The translations under genes were made by a program, and so were the position numbers. From Zonotrichia leucophrys gambelii (taxonomy: Eukaryota > Chordata > Aves > Passeriformes > Passerellidae), in contig NC_088179.1 of the NCBI RefSeq assembly GCF_028769735.1, forward strand, positions 1,426,001 to 1,490,000: DNA of 64,000 nucleotides, written 5' to 3'. Within the stretch, counting starts at the first letter, position 1; every line of letters begins with the position of its first letter. Below are positions 1 to 9,434 of this stretch, piece by piece. Below the pieces are notes generated by a model, which was not told the origin of the DNA, did not search any database, and saw only the letters and a program-made list of their open reading frames with translations.

Positions 1-671
1 TTTCTGTCCAAGCATTTAGGTAAACTGTTCTATAATACCAGGAAATATGAAAGGTGAAACAACTTAAATGGCATTTAAGTAATGGATCTTACACTAACAA
101 CCTGCTAATACAGATTCAGTATTAGCAGGTTAATGTAGAATACATAGCAGGAGATAGGGCTCAGCTACTGGATTTGAATCAAGCTCTCATCAATTTTGTT
201 TCACACATTACTTTTATCTCAGGGATTTGGCATTAGGCTAACCAATCAAAACTACATTATAACCAAAGGAAAGCTCAAAGGCTAATTTTTTGCTACTTTT
301 CATATGTCATACTGCAAATATGTAACTATTAGGGAATTTTTAATTCCCACGTTTCACTGGAATATATCCACCTATTTCTTCTAAAAGCATTTGCTGTTTT
401 TCATAATTCGTGAGCAAAATATTGCTGGGGGAGGATTCTACTTAATCCTCCACACTCTCTCACAGATGCACAGGAACTTTGTTAAGGCATACAAAAATTA
501 GTTTGTGAGAAGGAGTGGTAGCAGAAATAGTGTATGTGCAGGTGTAAATTTCCACATGCTTTGTGCCCAACAACCTAAACAGGGTATGAAAGCCATCTGT
601 TTTAGTATACTGTACCTGTTTGCCATATTTCTCTTCCTGTGAATGTCTAATACTTGTAAGCTAACACAAAC
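1..671. other. PARL intron 4 (partial)
   Basis: Non-coding sequence downstream of PARL exon 4 in minus-strand sense. I looked for the next PARL exon (the segment encoding the first rhomboid-core helix) and did not find it, so it should lie left of the window. The stretch is AT-rich and contains a perfect 13-bp inverted repeat at 99-131, listed separately. Confidence 0.6.
99..131. repeat. Perfect 13-bp inverted repeat with 7-nt loop
   Basis: Arms 99-111 and 119-131 are exact reverse complements (AACCTGCTAATAC and GTATTAGCAGGTT) around a 7-nt spacer. It could form a small hairpin in the PARL pre-mRNA or be a mobile-element relic. It is too short for a microRNA precursor. Confidence 0.6.
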
Positions 672-720
672 CTGTCACAGTCCGCTGACCCTCAGTCAGG
701 TTATTCCACCAGCTGTTAAC
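672..720 (-). CDS. PARL: PARL exon 4 (presenilin-associated rhomboid-like protease)
   Basis: A 49-nt exon encoding VNSWWNNLTEGQRTVT plus one base of the next codon. It matches the human PARL segment with the diagnostic WWNNLsdGQRTVT motif just before the rhomboid core. Acceptor AG is at 722-721 and donor GT at 671-670. It enters in phase 0, as left by exon 3, and exits in phase 1. The segment is a matrix-side linker between the N-terminal extra helix and the six-helix rhomboid domain. It was too short to stand out as an open reading frame and was found from the WWNN motif. Confidence 0.9.
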
Positions 721-2990
721 CTGGAACAGAAGTGTTGTCCATCAATGCCACCATGAAGCACTTGCAATTTCAGAAACAGCCAGGTAAAGCTTATGCATTT
801 TTAAGAATGGAAAGCATCTGTTTGAAATCTGTGAAGTAAATTGGTTTCAATTTTTTTTACTTCTGATTGCTTTAGCTTTTCAAGTTGACATTTCCTTACT
901 GAAGAACAGCTATCTACCCTCCTTTTCATAAAATACCCAATATGGATGAAGAGTTTCTCCAAAAAGAGTTGGATTATATCCTTTTGCACAACTCCAGTGG
1001 GTTTACCCTGCTTGCATTAAACAAAGATCTAGCCCATAATGCTGACTTTAGCAGATTAGCCAAAGTTAGCATAAATCCTGCCTCGACTAAGCCTCACCCT
1101 AATGCTGTCTAACATCACACCACCCACCTTTGAGTGATGCCACTTTTGTGCCAGGATCACTTTTGCAGAGGTGGCTCACAAGATGTGGAATCCATTCCCC
1201 CTTGCGTCCAGTTCACCCAGCCCTCCTCCAAGTTTAAAACCCCTGAAAAAGTTTATTTTGAGTGCAGTCAGCCCACAGACAAATTGCACCCCCCTTGCCA
1301 TTCCTCAGCTTTTGTAATCATTTTGCACATATATTTTGTTGCTACCTCAATGACCTTCCAACCATATTGATGGGCACAATATCATAAAAATTATCTGCAG
1401 GTTGGAGGCAGGGGATGTAATGCTGTATGAAAGAAAGTATTCACTGTTTCACATCAAAGTAACAAGTTCATTGCATTTTTTGTTTAATTCTCTGGCAGAG
1501 GATAGTCTTCAGTATAAGAAAACAGAACAGATATGATTTTTCTAAAATACAAGGATTATATGCCCTCAGAAACAACGGAGGAATCCTGAACTCTTAGAAA
1601 TAGAACTTACCCATTGAAGATGGGGATTGGGAGTTTAAGCCTATTAACAACAGTGCAGTTTAGCTTTCTTTTTTGGATAGCTAATCACCACATCTTCCCC
1701 TTCAAATGTTGAAGGAAAACAAAAGTGTAAAGACATAATTATTTTAAAATATTAAGTGCTGATCACAATCTCCCCTGCAGTTCATTTACACCAAGCAAGA
1801 AAGCCCACTGGGATAAAAGTAATTTTTTTTCTAGCAGCTTATACATGGCTCTGTGGTCTGGAGTTTTGATCAAGACAGTACTGGGAACGCATTAATGTTC
1901 TACATTCTGGTGAACTGTGTTTGCACAACTTCAAGATCTTTTGCATTTCTCACTCTGCAGCTGCAGGTTGCAACAAGTTGGAAGAGGACACAACCAAGCA
2001 GGTGATCTGAACTAACCAGAGATATTCCCTACCAAATAGGAAATTGGCATCTCCCCAAAAGAGAGGATTTCAGGAGCTTTAACATATTTTTCTCATGAAC
2101 TGGTGGGCACTGGTCTTTCCACATGACATTGTGAGTAACTACCTATGCATCACTTCCACAGCAGTGCTGGTGTGCACCATGCACATCAAAAAATCAGCTC
2201 CTGTGTGTCCCAGGATCCCAAACCTCTCCAGCTCCATGCTCAGCCCTATTTCCCCTTGGAAGGAGACCTGAATGAGTACCAAGGCTGGTCTATCACAAAC
2301 CAGTAGTAACCTTGAAACAAATGCAAACATACATGAATTAAAATCTAAAGGACTGATATTTTTGGGATGCCAACTAAATGTATGACAAATTTTGCAGCAC
2401 TTATTTTGTTCTTGCTGCCTAAACTTAAAAGAATTTGTGTGGAAATGTCAACTCTTAAAGTAAAAAAGCCCTCTAAAACCTTGTATTTTTAAGGGTTTAG
2501 AGGGTGAAGATATGCATTTCAGAAGTCAGAGAACTGAAAAGCCTTAAGCATAAGACTGAGAATTTAATCTAGTTCTGTCCTCTGAGAATTCATGTTCACT
2601 TTTGAGAGCACTTAAGATAAAGCAAGAACATTTGTTGGGAGGTTTTTTATGGTGAAAAGGCAAATGGTACCTAGTTTAGATGAACAAATTCCTACTTCTG
2701 ACCTCTCCTTCCTGCAGTTCTGGGTGAAGATGGTATTTTTCTCCATTTTACCACTATAACCTTCACAGTGATATTGAGCTACAGTTTTCTAGAAATAATT
2801 TTATCAGTTTTCCTTGCACAGCAACTTATCCACTGTAATTTTTTGAGCAGCCAATATTTCTGCAAGTTCCAAATCAGAGCAACCAGGACAAGGATGTGTT
2901 GTACAAACCATGCTCACAGCAGAGGAGAGCTGAAGCTGTGCCTCGCAGGGCTCAGCCCCTGTGCGAGCAGCCAGGCTCGGTTTTGTGTAC
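721..2990. other. PARL intron 3
   Basis: About 2.3 kb of AT-rich intron between PARL exons 3 and 4. No further exon or recognisable mobile element was seen. Short open frames here have no family resemblance. Confidence 0.6.
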
Positions 2991-3131
2991 CTGCTTTCTG
3001 AATTCTCCTCTCTTCTGCGGCCGCATTTTATCCATCCAGTCCGCCCGAGCCTCCTCAAAGTAGGTCTGGACGCGCGACTTGAGCGACTCATACTGCCAGA
3101 TGGCGGCGGAGCCGAAGGCCGAGCCTGTGAA
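2991..3131 (-). CDS. PARL: PARL exon 3
   Basis: A 141-nt exon (47 codons, phase 0 to 0), the same length as the human exon. The translation begins FTGSAFGSAAIWQYESLKSR and ends at RPQKRGEFRKQ, nearly collinear with human PARL. It encodes the second half of the extra N-terminal transmembrane helix (the '1' of the 1+6 topology) and the amphipathic linker after it. Acceptor AG is at 3133-3132 and donor GT at 2990-2989. The acceptor is the first unit of a tandem repeat that fills the upstream intron, so intron-side decoy acceptors are present. PARL cleaves PINK1, PGAM5 and other inner-membrane proteins; its catalytic Ser and His lie in exons outside the window. Confidence 0.93.
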
Positions 3132-3507
3132 CTGGGGATAGGGGAATGGCTCACTGAACTGGGGATACCGGGCATGGGTCAGGGAACTGGGGGTACTGGG
3201 CACGGCTCAGTGAGCTGGGCATACCGGGCACGGCCTGGGCATACCGGGCACAGCTCAGTGAATGGGGGATACCGGGCACGGTTCAGTGAATGGGGATACC
3301 GGGCACAGCTCAGTGAATGGGGGATACCGGGCACGGCTCAGTGAATGGGGATACTGGGCCCGGCTCAGTGAATGGGGATAATGGGCACGGCTCAGTGAAT
3401 GGGGATACCGGGCACGGCTCAGGGAATGGGGGATACCGGGCACGGCTCAGGGAATGGGGATACCAGGAATGGCTCAGTGAAATGGGGATACTGGACAAGG
3501 CTCAGTG
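3129..3507. repeat. Minisatellite, ~27-28 bp unit, ~13 copies, at PARL exon 3 acceptor
   Basis: About 13 tandem units built on TCAGTGAATGGGGATAC followed by CGGGCACGG. On the minus strand each unit carries a pyrimidine run like the real exon 3 acceptor (TATCCCCAG). The first unit is the acceptor itself at 3131-3140. The next two, near 3158 and 3185, and a variant near 3214 keep an AG at the same place. From about 3260 onwards units read AATGGGG and lose the AG. The array therefore probably grew out of the splice site. Confidence 0.9.
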
Positions 3508-4161
3508 CCTGCCCCAGGCCCCGGCTGGGGCATCCCAGGCAATGCCATTCCCGAGCATGGCAGCGGGACCTGCGGCACCGCTGACCACGGGACTCACAGC
3601 ATGGCACAGCCCTTAAGGCTGGAAAACACCTTGAAGAGCATGAGTCCAAATGTCAGCACCACCACTGAGTTCACCATGTCCTCGAGTACATCCACGTGTT
3701 TTCTGAACACTTCCCAGGGATGGGACTCCATCACTGCTCTCAGCAGTCTGTGTTAACGCTTTGCAACCCTTTCTGTTGTCTGTTTTTTTTTCCCTAACAT
3801 CTAATCTAAATCTCTCCTTGTGCATCATCAGGCCATTTCCTCAGGTTTACTTGATGTTCAGTGTCATGAGATGATGCTTTATCAAAAAGGCTCACAAACA
3901 AACCGGGTCAATGAAATTACTAAGTTCACCGAAATGGAATGAAACTGGGATAGCTTTACGGTATTTCCATTGATTTAGCTGTAGTTACATTGTATTAGCT
4001 GATTATAACGCTACAGTATTTAGCCAAGAACCTCGCGTTAACTTTGAGGGACTGGGCAGCGAAGCCCAGGGAGGAAGCATTCCCCCAACACCGATGGAAT
4101 ATGCTCCTTACCGACTCGCTCTCCTCAGCCAGGCACAGCACCCGGCCCAGGAGCCACTTAC
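3132..4161. other. PARL intron 2
   Basis: Intron between PARL exons 2 and 3. Its 3' third in transcript sense is the minisatellite at 3129-3507. The remainder (about 3510-4160) is unique sequence with no recognised element. The donor GTAAGT is at 4161-4156. Confidence 0.8.
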
Positions 4162-4360
4162 CCCTACGGCGAACAGGAGCGGCTTCACCAGGCGGCGCGG
4201 CGAGGGGCGGCCGGCGGCGGCGGTGGGTGACGGCGGGCAGAGGCTGCGGCGGGGCAGCGGCGGGCCGGGCCGCGCCTCGGCGGCGGCTGCCGGGGGCTCC
4301 TCGGGCCGCGGCCGCGCCCGGCGGAAACCCCGCCGCGGCTGCAGCAGCAGCAGCGCCAGC
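4162..4360 (-). CDS. PARL: PARL exon 2
   Basis: A 199-nt exon entered in phase 2 and left in phase 0. The translated exon starts GLALLLLQPRRGFRRARP and ends PSPRRLVKPLLFAVG, matching human FFIQQKCGFRKAPRK and YPSPYPIRSLIKPLFFTVG at its two ends. It carries the end of the mitochondrial presequence and the first half of the extra N-terminal helix. The middle is Ala/Pro/Arg-rich and does not align with the human P-beta region, although an RRS tripeptide sits where human has KRS before the beta-cleavage site. The frame was fixed by the conserved C-terminal end; the longer overlapping open frames are GC-rich shadows. Acceptor AG is at 4362-4361. Confidence 0.88.
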
Positions 4361-4422
4361 CTGCGGGGGAAACATGCGAACCGTCAGCACCGCCCGCCCC
4401 AGCCGCCTGTGCCCTCCCTCAC
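4361..4422. other. PARL intron 1, only 62 nt
   Basis: Starts GTGAGGG at 4422 and ends CCCCCGCAG at 4361 in minus-strand sense, with a good branch-point match GTGCTGAC about 30 nt before the acceptor. Its phase (2) joins exons 1 and 2 in frame. At 62 nt it is close to the minimum length for vertebrate introns. Confidence 0.75.
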
Positions 4423-4499
4423 CCTCCCCGTCTCTGGCCGTGCCGGCGGCACCTGTGCGGCCGCGGACCCCCGGCGCGGGCCCAGCACCGCCACGCCAT
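4423..4499 (-). CDS. PARL: PARL exon 1 (start codon, mitochondrial presequence)
   Basis: The start codon is at 4499-4497. The first residues MAWRCWARAGG match human PARL MAWRGWAQRGWG, which fixes both start and frame. The 77-nt coding exon gives an Arg-rich N-terminus with no acidic residue, as expected for a mitochondrial targeting peptide. Donor GT is at 4422-4421. An earlier possible donor after CACAG near 4453 would give a different phase and is less likely. The exon lies in the CpG island. Confidence 0.87.
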
Positions 4500-4830
4500 G
4501 TTGGCGCCTGCCCGAGCGCTTCCGGGGCAAGCGGGCGACATCTTCCCGCCGATGGCGGGCGAGCCGCTCGGTCACCGCATGGCAAAAGGCGGGCGCGGTT
4601 CCCCGCGGCTCTTGGGCCGCTCCGCACGGCGGGTGGGTGGGTGCCCGCGCAGCTCCCGGTGCCGCCGCCGAGGCTCGGCGGGCAGCGCCGCCGGGTCGGA
4701 GCCTCCCCGGGGCCGCCATGTCGGGTGGGTGGTGCTCGCTCCGCCGCCATGATGAGCGTGGCAGCGCCCTCACCGCCGCGGCCCCTTGGTGGGCAGAGCT
4801 GGCGCCGTGAGCCCGGGGCTGCCGTGATTT

Positions 4831-5640
4831 CACGGAATCAAATATGCTGAGTTGGACGGGACCCACAAGGATCATCGAGTCCAGCTACTGGCTCCGCACA
4901 GGACCATCCCAAAGAATCCCACCGTGTACCCCTGAGTGTTGTCCAAATGCTCCTTGAACTCTGTTAGGCGTGGTTGTGTGGTCACTTCCTTGGGGAGCCT
5001 ATTCCAGTGCCCAGCCACCCTCTGAATGAAGAACGTTTCTCTAATAGCCAACCTGAATCTGCCCCGACACAATTTCAGGCCATTCCCTCGGGTCCTGCCA
5101 CCGGCTACCTCAGCTCAGTGCCTGCCCCTCTTCTTCCCCTCACGAGGAAATTGCCATGAGGTCTCCAGGCTGAACAGACCAAGTGTCCTCAGCTTCTTCT
5201 CATATGGCTTCTCAAGGCTCTTCTCCATCCTTGTGGCCCTCCTGTAGACACTCTGGAATAACTTAATATCTTCTTAATATTGTGGTGCCCAAAACCCTCC
5301 AGGACTCGAGGTGCGGCTGTCTCTGAGCAGAGCAGAGCAGAGCAGAGCAGAACAATACGCACCCTGGCCCTACTGGTGATGCTGTGCCTGCTGCCCCCTA
5401 GGACACAGTTGACCCTCTTTGGTTGCCAGGGCACTGCTGATTCATATTCAACTTGGCACTGACCAGGAGCCCCAGGTCCCTTTCTGTGACACCGCTTTCC
5501 AGGATTTTGTTCCCCAGTTTGTAGGTACATTGGGGTTTTCCCATCCTACGTGCAGAATCCAGCACTTTCCCATTTTAAGCCTCACACAGCTGGTGATTGC
5601 CCAGCCCTCTGATTTATCAAGGTCTCTCTGCAGGGCTGAT
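4831..5640 (-). mobile_element. CR1 LINE fragment, 3' end (minus orientation)
   Basis: The plus strand begins with a degenerate AATCA..TGCTGAGTTGGACGGGACCC, the reverse complement of the usual CR1 3' tail. It continues for about 800 bp of recognisable CR1. The minus-strand reading at about 4872-5072 (RGRFRLAIRETFF, HWNRLPKEV) is the decayed C-terminus of the CR1 reverse-transcriptase ORF. It is truncated and not functional. It contains a GAGCA pentanucleotide run at about 5323-5350. Confidence 0.9.
5323..5350. repeat. Pentanucleotide microsatellite (GAGCA)n
   Basis: Five to six tandem AGAGC/GAGCA copies inside the CR1 fragment, probably expanded from a short repeat in the CR1 consensus. Confidence 0.85.
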
Positions 5641-5827
5641 TTCTTGAACTGCCCTCTAGAAGCCTTATGGAATAGGCAGAGCTTTTTTCTTCCTAGCCTG
5701 CAGCAGCCCAGGAGGGGCAGTGGAGGCTGGAGCTGCTGCCTCAGCACTGCCTTGCTCCATGTGTGGCTCCATATCACCTTGCCACACCTCAGCACCTTCC
5801 CTCCCTGGGCTCCTCTGCCCTGCCCCA

Positions 5828-5875
5828 CCTCACTTCACCCCACCTTACCTTACCTTACCTCACCTCACCTCACCA
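5828..5875. repeat. (CACCT/CTTAC)n simple repeat
   Basis: Pyrimidine-rich pentamer run of CACCT and CTTAC units between the two CR1 fragments. The surrounding 5645-5970 holds nothing else recognisable. Confidence 0.75.
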
Positions 5876-5971
5876 CCGGGCTGCTCCAGCAAAGGGCTGC
5901 TGGGTGACCAGATTCCCACCCCACCAGCTCCTTCAGGTCTCTTCCCTGTATCTGTATCAAGACTAGTTTAG

Positions 5972-6547
5972 CCAGCAGGACCAGGGGAGTGATCATCCCC
6001 TGTACTCAGCATGGGTGAAGCCACACCTCGAGTTCTGCATGCGGTTCTGGGCCCCTCGCTTTAAAAAGGACATTGAAGCACTGGAGTGTGTCCAGAGAAG
6101 GGCACCAAGATTTAGAGAGGTTTAGAACCTTTGTCTGATGAGGAGTGGCTGAGAGAGCCGAGGCTGTTCAGTCTCCAGGGGCTCAGGAGGGACCTCCTTG
6201 CTCTGTACAGCTCTGTACAACCCCCTGGCAGGAGGCTGTAGTGACATGGGGCCTGCCTCCTCTGCCATGTCTGCAGTGAGAGGGCCGGAGGAAATGACTT
6301 TAAGCTGAGGCAGGAGAATCTGATTAAATATTAAACATATTTTTCCCTGTTCAAGTGGTCAGGCGTCAGGACAGGTTGTGAGGGAGGTGATGGAGTCCCT
6401 GCCCTGGAGGGGCTCAACAGATGTCTGGAGCTGGGGCTGGGTGACGTGGTTTAGTGGCTTAGGGGTACAGGAGCAGTGCTGGGTGGACAGTTGGACTGGG
6501 TGATCTGAAAAGTCTCTTCCAATCTCAGTGGTTCTATGATTCTGTAG
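5972..6547 (+). mobile_element. CR1 LINE fragment, 3' end (plus orientation)
   Basis: Contains the typical CR1 phrases CTGGAGTGTGTCCAGAGAAG and TGGACTGGGTGATCT and ends GGTTCTATGATTCTGT at about 6532-6547, the CR1 terminal octamer repeat. It is 5'-truncated and carries internal insertions (about 6240-6400). It is oriented opposite to the 4831-5640 copy. Confidence 0.9.
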
Positions 6548-9214
6548 TTACCCACACATGCCTGAGCAGGTGGTACAGTTACCCCTGTGGTGCCCCTGCT
6601 GCCAGCCATGGTGCCTGCTCTCTGGCACTGTGCTGCCCTTCCCAGCACCTTCTCCATGCCAGCAGAGCTCTGCAGGGCTGGAGAGCTGTGTTAGCAGAGA
6701 ACAGTCTGCTGTACACACCACCAGCCTCCTGAAATTAAATGGGAAAGCAGAACAGGTGTTTGCTTTGAAAGTAGCTTGTGAGTCTGAAGATGTTACATGC
6801 ACCTTCCTGGTTGCCTGTTTTGCCATGGACATACTCATGGGACAGCAAAGCCACCTACACGATGCCAGACATGCCTGGGCCACCAGGCTGGGTGCAGAGC
6901 TGCCAAAATCCAGCAGCAGAAAGCACAGAGGTTTATCTCAAGGGCAGACGTGGAGGACAAGAAGCAGCAGTCACGTATTGCAGCAGGAAAGGTTCTGCAC
7001 AGGTGAGAGGAACACGCTCCACAGGAGAGTGTTGTGCAAATCCCAGCACTGGAGACCCCTCTGTTGTGACTGGACAAGGCTTGGGTGACCTGAGCCAGCA
7101 CTGAAACTCTGCTTTAGTGGGAGCTTGGCATCCGTGTGGCCCCAAGGTATTTTGTAGTTCATGATGTGAAGGCAAAGTTAATAGCAAGACGAGAGTGATC
7201 TGCATATTATAATTGCAAGTAGTTATAAGACTGATTAGTTTATTAAGATGTTATGACAACTTCAGGAGCAAAATTACAAAGTCAAATTCTTTGGAAGTGC
7301 TAGGAAATGACTTAATATTGTTCCTCTTTTTTTTCTCTCTTTTTATTTCCCCTAACTAGAAAAGATTTTGCCTTCTCACCCCAAGGTCAGTCTCTGATGA
7401 GAAAAATCCTCTGTGAGCTGTGGTAGGAAACTGCTCTAAATGGTTTAGTACCACATTTAAATTTGCATTTTATCTCTTTCTGATTGTGCTGGTGGCCATG
7501 GGTCAGCTCAGAATTTGCATGAACTAAGAAGTGATTAGTAGGTTCAAAGATGTATATTGCTGATGTTAGAAATGTATATATTTATATGGAAGCCAGTGTT
7601 GTAGTCAATGCTCTTTCTCTGTTTTTCTATGTAACAAAATAAAAAAGAAGTAAAAGAGGTTTTTAACTTTCCATTTTAGACACTTTTGCCACTCATTTTT
7701 GCTTCCAAAGGCCTTATCAGGAGTAATTTGTTTATTTAGGTGACTTCAATATTTTTCTTTGCTAACCCTTCCTGTGCTGTGTTCAAACCTCATACATTTT
7801 GGCTGTGCTGTTTTTGATGTTGTTACAGTGATCCTTTTTGCTCCCCCAGGGTTTGTTTTTATCACATTACAGCTCTTACCTGCTTATAGCCTATATGTGT
7901 ACTTTGTGAGGGAAGATGCTCTGGACTTTGTGTGTTTATTCCTTTTTGGTTCATTGTCATTCTCCTTTGGACAGTTGCAGTGCATATTTGCTATCAGCTG
8001 TGCCATCACCTCAGACTTATAACCAGGGCACTGTGTGACAGCTGGTACAGTCAGGTCCTGTGGGGCAGGGTGCCCATGGCATGGGCTGAAGGATGTGCTG
8101 TTGGAATAAAGGATGATCTGGACAGTCCTGTGGGGGGTTTGTGTGGTAGCAAAGGGTCAGGATGGGTGATGAGGGAGGAGGACAACGAGAGGAGGAAGAG
8201 CAGCAGAGTGGCTGCAGAGCTGTCCCAGGCTGCCAGTCTTCTTCAGCCACGAGCCCAGGAGCTCTGTCCTGCCTCAGGCCATGGCTGCAGGCACAAACAC
8301 TTTGGGTTCTTAGTGTCATCCCCTGCACAGGGGCCCAGCTGCATATTTCATCTTCAGGATGCATCCTAAAACAAATGCATAAAAAGTTTCAGGTAAACCA
8401 GAAGTGGACGTTGTAGCAATGTTTCTGCAGTGCTTTGCACTCTGATGGTGCTTGGGCAGCTCAGTGGCCCTGACAAAGCAAATTATATGCCAGCTTAAGT
8501 TGAGTATATTTGGTACTAATTTACATTATTTCCTGGTATTTTTCCCTTTCAACATGCCAGATCTTTGTGTAACATTTGGCCAGAGCTTTGACCCTGGGTC
8601 CTTGATTTTTAGAATGGGACAAAGGTCCTGAAGAGTACAAAACTTTGTTTGGGTGATCAAACAGGTCCTCACAAAGTGCTGACACTAATATCTTGCAGGA
8701 AGGTAGAGAAAACAGATTAGAAACATTCCATAAACGTGAGTATCACAATTTATCTTGCTTTTAATTTGTATTGGTAGATATTGTAATTGGGAGATGAACA
8801 ATTTACTAAAGCATTTGATAGTTTTCATTTTTAAATGAATTTTGAGTTAGCAAACAAGAAGGAAATGGATGAAACATTGCAAATTAAAATAAGAAATCCT
8901 TTGGTTGTGTCCTGTGCTTTTGCTCTGTTTGCATTATTTTGTGGTGAATGTGAACAACAATAAAAGTTTTCCTAAGAAAAAATAAGGTATAGAATATTCA
9001 ATTATTCCAGTTACTTGATGGGATTTCCATTTAGGGTGGAACAGATTCCACCTCTTCAGTTCCCTTGTGTGATACATTTTGTTATAGGTAGGCATTTTTT
9101 AATGTTTTTGCAAAGGTCAGGCTTGTGTAAAGGTAATGCCATGTGTGTGTATGAACTGTTTTAACAGGTTTCTAATAATTGTGGGGAACATCTTTGAAGA
9201 AAACTTCTGTCACA
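6548..9214. other. Intergenic, upstream of claudin exon 1a
   Basis: No exon with family resemblance was seen. The T-rich open frame at 7759-8022 looks hydrophobic but has no start context, splice sites or similarity I know. The last few hundred bases must hold the promoter and 5' UTR for exon 1a, since no CpG island is present. Confidence 0.5.
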
Positions 9215-9434
9215 ATGGCATCATCCTGTCTACAGATCTGTGCATTGCTGCTGGCTTTAGCAGGATTCACTACATTACTTGTTACCACCATGTCCAGCAG
9301 CTGGAAAGTTTTGGACTCCACAACAGAGCTGGTTTCTGCAGACTGGGTTTCTGAAGGTCTTTGGATGGACTGTGCAGCAACTGCTGTTGGATCAGTTCAG
9401 TGCAAGAAATTTCTCTACATGCTGAGTTCAGACC
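9215..9434 (+). CDS. Claudin-10/15-like gene, alternative first exon 1a
   Basis: Encodes residues 1-73 plus one base of an isoform of 225 residues: TM1 (about 6-26) and most of extracellular loop 1. The claudin signature is present: W30, G48-L49-W50, C53 and C63. The segment DWVSEGLWMDCAATAVG is close to human CLDN10a (WVYQGLWMNCAGNALG) and unlike CLDN15. Start ATG 9215 was chosen over the in-frame ATG at 9179 because family members begin only a few residues before TM1. Donor GTAAGT follows at 9435, phase 1, the same phase as exon 1b, so both can join exon 2. The loop lacks the acidic pore residue at the CLDN15 D55 position and has Lys64-Lys65 after C63. Claudins seal or form ion pores at epithelial tight junctions. 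Confidence 0.88.

Larger units (their letters stand above)
4160..4800. promoter_or_regulatory. CpG-island promoter of PARL
   Basis: A roughly 640-bp block of very high G+C with dense CpG, in contrast to AT-rich flanks. It covers PARL exons 1-2 and extends about 300 bp upstream of the PARL start (4500-4800), where the 5' UTR and promoter should be. The long open frames seen here on both strands result from the lack of stop codons in GC-rich DNA. I saw no divergent gene on the plus strand. Confidence 0.8.

Noticed and set aside
3255..3498. Several Pro/Ser/Arg-rich frames at 3255-3650
   Set aside because: Products of the 27-bp minisatellite read in different frames.
3995..4850. Long open reading frames on both strands across the PARL CpG island (up to 268 codons)
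   Set aside because: They are caused by high GC and few stop codons. The real PARL frame is a different one, identified from MAWR... and LVKPLLFAVG.
7759..8022. Hydrophobic 87-residue frame with several apparent membrane segments
   Set aside because: T-rich DNA yields Phe/Leu-rich translations; no splice sites, conserved motif or promoter seen.
9179..9214. Upstream in-frame ATG extending claudin exon 1a by 12 residues
   Set aside because: Claudins begin within about seven residues of TM1; the extension is Lys/Thr-rich and would precede the normal start.
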